From positions 2,273,001 through 2,337,000 of the forward strand of contig NZ_JBBOUK010000001.1 in assembly GCF_038006045.1 (NCBI RefSeq): a DNA stretch of 64,000 nucleotides, written 5' to 3'. Made by a program: the position numbers and the translations under genes. Shown piece by piece: positions 62,527-64,000 of this stretch (position 1 is its first letter; every line of letters begins with the position of its first letter). The notes under the pieces were generated by a model, which ran no database searches, had not been told where the DNA came from, and worked only from the letters and a program-made list of their open reading frames with translations. Source of the DNA: Exiguobacterium sp. FSL W8-0210. GTDB taxonomy: Bacteria; Bacillota; Bacilli; Exiguobacteriales; Exiguobacteriaceae.

Positions 62527-64000
62527 ATGCCGATAACGGTCCTGAATATCGAAGAACTACTCAAGAAAGAGCATGTGTTCAAACAACTATCTGTTGCTGA
62601 ACTTGTCGAACATGCGATTCTAAACGAAGAAGGTGTCCTTGCTGAGAACGGCGCATTATCTGTAGAAACGGGGAAATTTACAGGTCGTTCACCAAAAGAT
62701 AAGTTCATCGTCCGTGATTCTTCCTGCGAGTCTCACATTGATTGGGGTCATGTCAACCAACCAATGGATGGAGACAAATTTGAACAATTGTTGCAAAAGG
62801 TTCTTCGTTACATGAACGAAGCTGATCATCTCTACTACACAGAAGCTGCTGCTGGAGCAGATACGCACTTCACCCTTCCGGTCCGTGTGCTCACACAATA
62901 TGCTTGGCATAACCTGTTTGCCAAACAACTCTTTTTACGCGAGTATCCTGAAGTGGCTGCCTTCGAACCGTTCACGGTCGTCTACGCGCCACATTTCAAA
63001 GCAGATCCTGCCGTTGACGGAACGAACTCCGAGACGTTCATCGCGATGTCGTTCGAACACCGGATCGTCTTGATCGGTGGAACGGAATACGCTGGAGAAA
63101 TCAAAAAGTCGATCTTTTCCGTCATGAACTACCTCTTGCCACAAGAAAACGTCCTTTCGATGCACTGCTCGGCAAACGTCGGACACGAAGGCGACGTCGC
63201 CTTGTTCTTCGGTCTATCTGGTACTGGTAAGACCACCCTTTCAGCCGATGATAGCCGTCAATTGATCGGTGACGATGAGCATGGTTGGTCGCACGATGGT
63301 GTCTTCAACATCGAAGGCGGATGTTACGCGAAGACGGTCAATCTATCGCGTGAAAAAGAACCGCAAATCTTTGACGCGATCCGTTTCGGAACCGTCCTTG
63401 AGAACGTCGTACTCGACGAAGCCCGTCATCCTGATTACGATGATACATCGTTGACGGAAAATACGCGTGCTGCTTATCCGATCACTGCAATCGATAACAT
63501 CGCTGTTCCGTCACGCGCTGGTCATCCGAAGACGATTGTCTTCTTGACAGCTGATGCGTACGGCGTCTTGCCTCCGATCAGCAAATTGACGAAAGAACAA
63601 GCGATGTATCACTTCCTATCAGGATATACATCAAAACTCGCTGGAACAGAACGCGGTGTCACGGAACCAGAAGCGACCTTCTCGACGTGCTTCGGTTCAC
63701 CATTCCTTCCACTGATGCCTGAAAAGTATGCGACGATGCTCGGCGAATTGATTGATCGTCATGGTGTTACCGTTTATCTCGTCAACACGGGCTGGACAGG
63801 CGGTGCTTACGGAACAGGTAGCCGCATGAAGCTATCTTATACACGGACGATGGTCAACGCTGCCGTTAACGGCACACTTGCAACGATTCCAACAGAAGAA
63901 CACCCGATCTTTGGACTTCATATGCCGCTCGAAGTTCCTGGTGTTCCAAGTGAGTTACTCAACCCGGTACGCGTCTGGTCGAATCCGGACGAATACGACA
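62527..64000 (+). CDS. pckA: Phosphoenolpyruvate carboxykinase (ATP), 3' end outside the window
   Basis: The first 491 codons are present; family members are about 525-530 residues. It turns oxaloacetate into PEP for gluconeogenesis. Visible: [15 protein letters not shown] (substrate Arg), [20 protein letters not shown], the P-loop GLSGTGKTT at about 229-237 and DDEHGW with metal-binding Asp. ATG 62527 follows GGTGGGGTCAGG. Divergent from metK, as in Bacillus. Expected to be active on gluconeogenic carbon; cre and CcpN-like boxes support this. Confidence 0.97.
   Translation, partial: MPITVLNIEELLKKEHVFKQLSVAELVEHAILNEEGVLAENGALSVETGKFTGRSPKDKFIVRDSSCESHIDWGHVNQPMDGDKFEQLLQKVLRYMNEADHLYYTEAAAGADTHFTLPVRVLTQYAWHNLFAKQLFLREYPEVAAFEPFTVVYAPHFKADPAVDGTNSETFIAMSFEHRIVLIGGTEYAGEIKKSIFSVMNYLLPQENVLSMHCSANVGHEGDVALFFGLSGTGKTTLSADDSRQLIGDDEHGWSHDGVFNIEGGCYAKTVNLSREKEPQIFDAIRFGTVLENVVLDEARHPDYDDTSLTENTRAAYPITAIDNIAVPSRAGHPKTIVFLTADAYGVLPPISKLTKEQAMYHFLSGYTSKLAGTERGVTEPEATFSTCFGSPFLPLMPEKYATMLGELIDRHGVTVYLVNTGWTGGAYGTGSRMKLSYTRTMVNAAVNGTLATIPTEEHPIFGLHMPLEVPGVPSELLNPVRVWSNPDEYD

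Overview
The window is chromosomal DNA of a low-to-moderate GC Firmicute in the order Bacillales, most likely Exiguobacterium. The gene order follows the 'yt' region of the Bacillus subtilis chromosome almost gene for gene: ytxK-tpx, nadK, ytcJ-like, ezrA, ytsP, rpsD, tyrS, acsA/acuABC, ccpA, aroA, ytxHG, murC, sftA, ytpRQP, ytoP, ytzB, trmB, ytmP, amyX, ytlQ, thpR, pepV, ytzE, rsuA, ytgP, ytfP, leuS, yttB, ytqB, metK and pckA. The genus rests on remembered gene content and protein style, not on a search.

Layout. 1-6.1 kb: end of a YtxK methyltransferase, Tpx peroxidase, NAD kinase, a TipA-like MerR regulator, an amidohydrolase and the division regulator EzrA. 6.3-12.6 kb: free-methionine sulfoxide reductase, rpsD with an S4-type leader, bioY under a BirA box, tyrS with a T-box, and a class A PBP with a long Lys/Glu/Ala tail. 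12.6-21.4 kb: acetate/acetoin carbon control (acsA divergent from acuABC), a YtkA-like lipoprotein, ccpA, aroA and ytxHG. 21.5-32.3 kb: M29 aminopeptidase, dps, a UPF0316 protein, murC, a motor-less SftA-like protein, ytpRQP, a PTS IIC-like permease, M42 peptidase and small membrane proteins. 32.4-44.2 kb: trmB, a 33-codon CydS-like gene, alsS-alsD, ytmP, pullulanase, ytlQ, thpR, an MFS carrier, pepV, ytzE and an NAD-binding protein. 44.2-46.1 kb: a complete IS1182-family element. 46.1-59.0 kb: rsuA, a flippase-like protein, ytfP, leuS with a T-box, a HAD hydrolase, a FemAB/GNAT-like protein, yttB, ytqB, a hydrolase and a GNAT. 59.1-60.8 kb: an IS3-family (IS150-like) element sitting in the metK terminator. 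60.8-64 kb: metK with a SAM-I riboswitch, and pckA (cut by the window end) with an elaborate control region.

Several genes share carbon-flow logic. acsA, acuABC, ccpA, alsSD and pckA cover acetate activation, its control by acetylation, overflow to acetoin, and gluconeogenesis; cre-like boxes lie upstream of ccpA and pckA. RNA-level control is prominent: two T-boxes, a SAM-I riboswitch and an rpsD leader.

I see no CRISPR array, tRNA, rRNA, prophage or defence island, and no clearly new multi-gene system. The best leads are the internal TipAS-like start, the SftA-like protein without a motor, the orphan cydS-like small gene, the IS3 insertion that splits the metK terminator, and the paired CcpN-like boxes at pckA.
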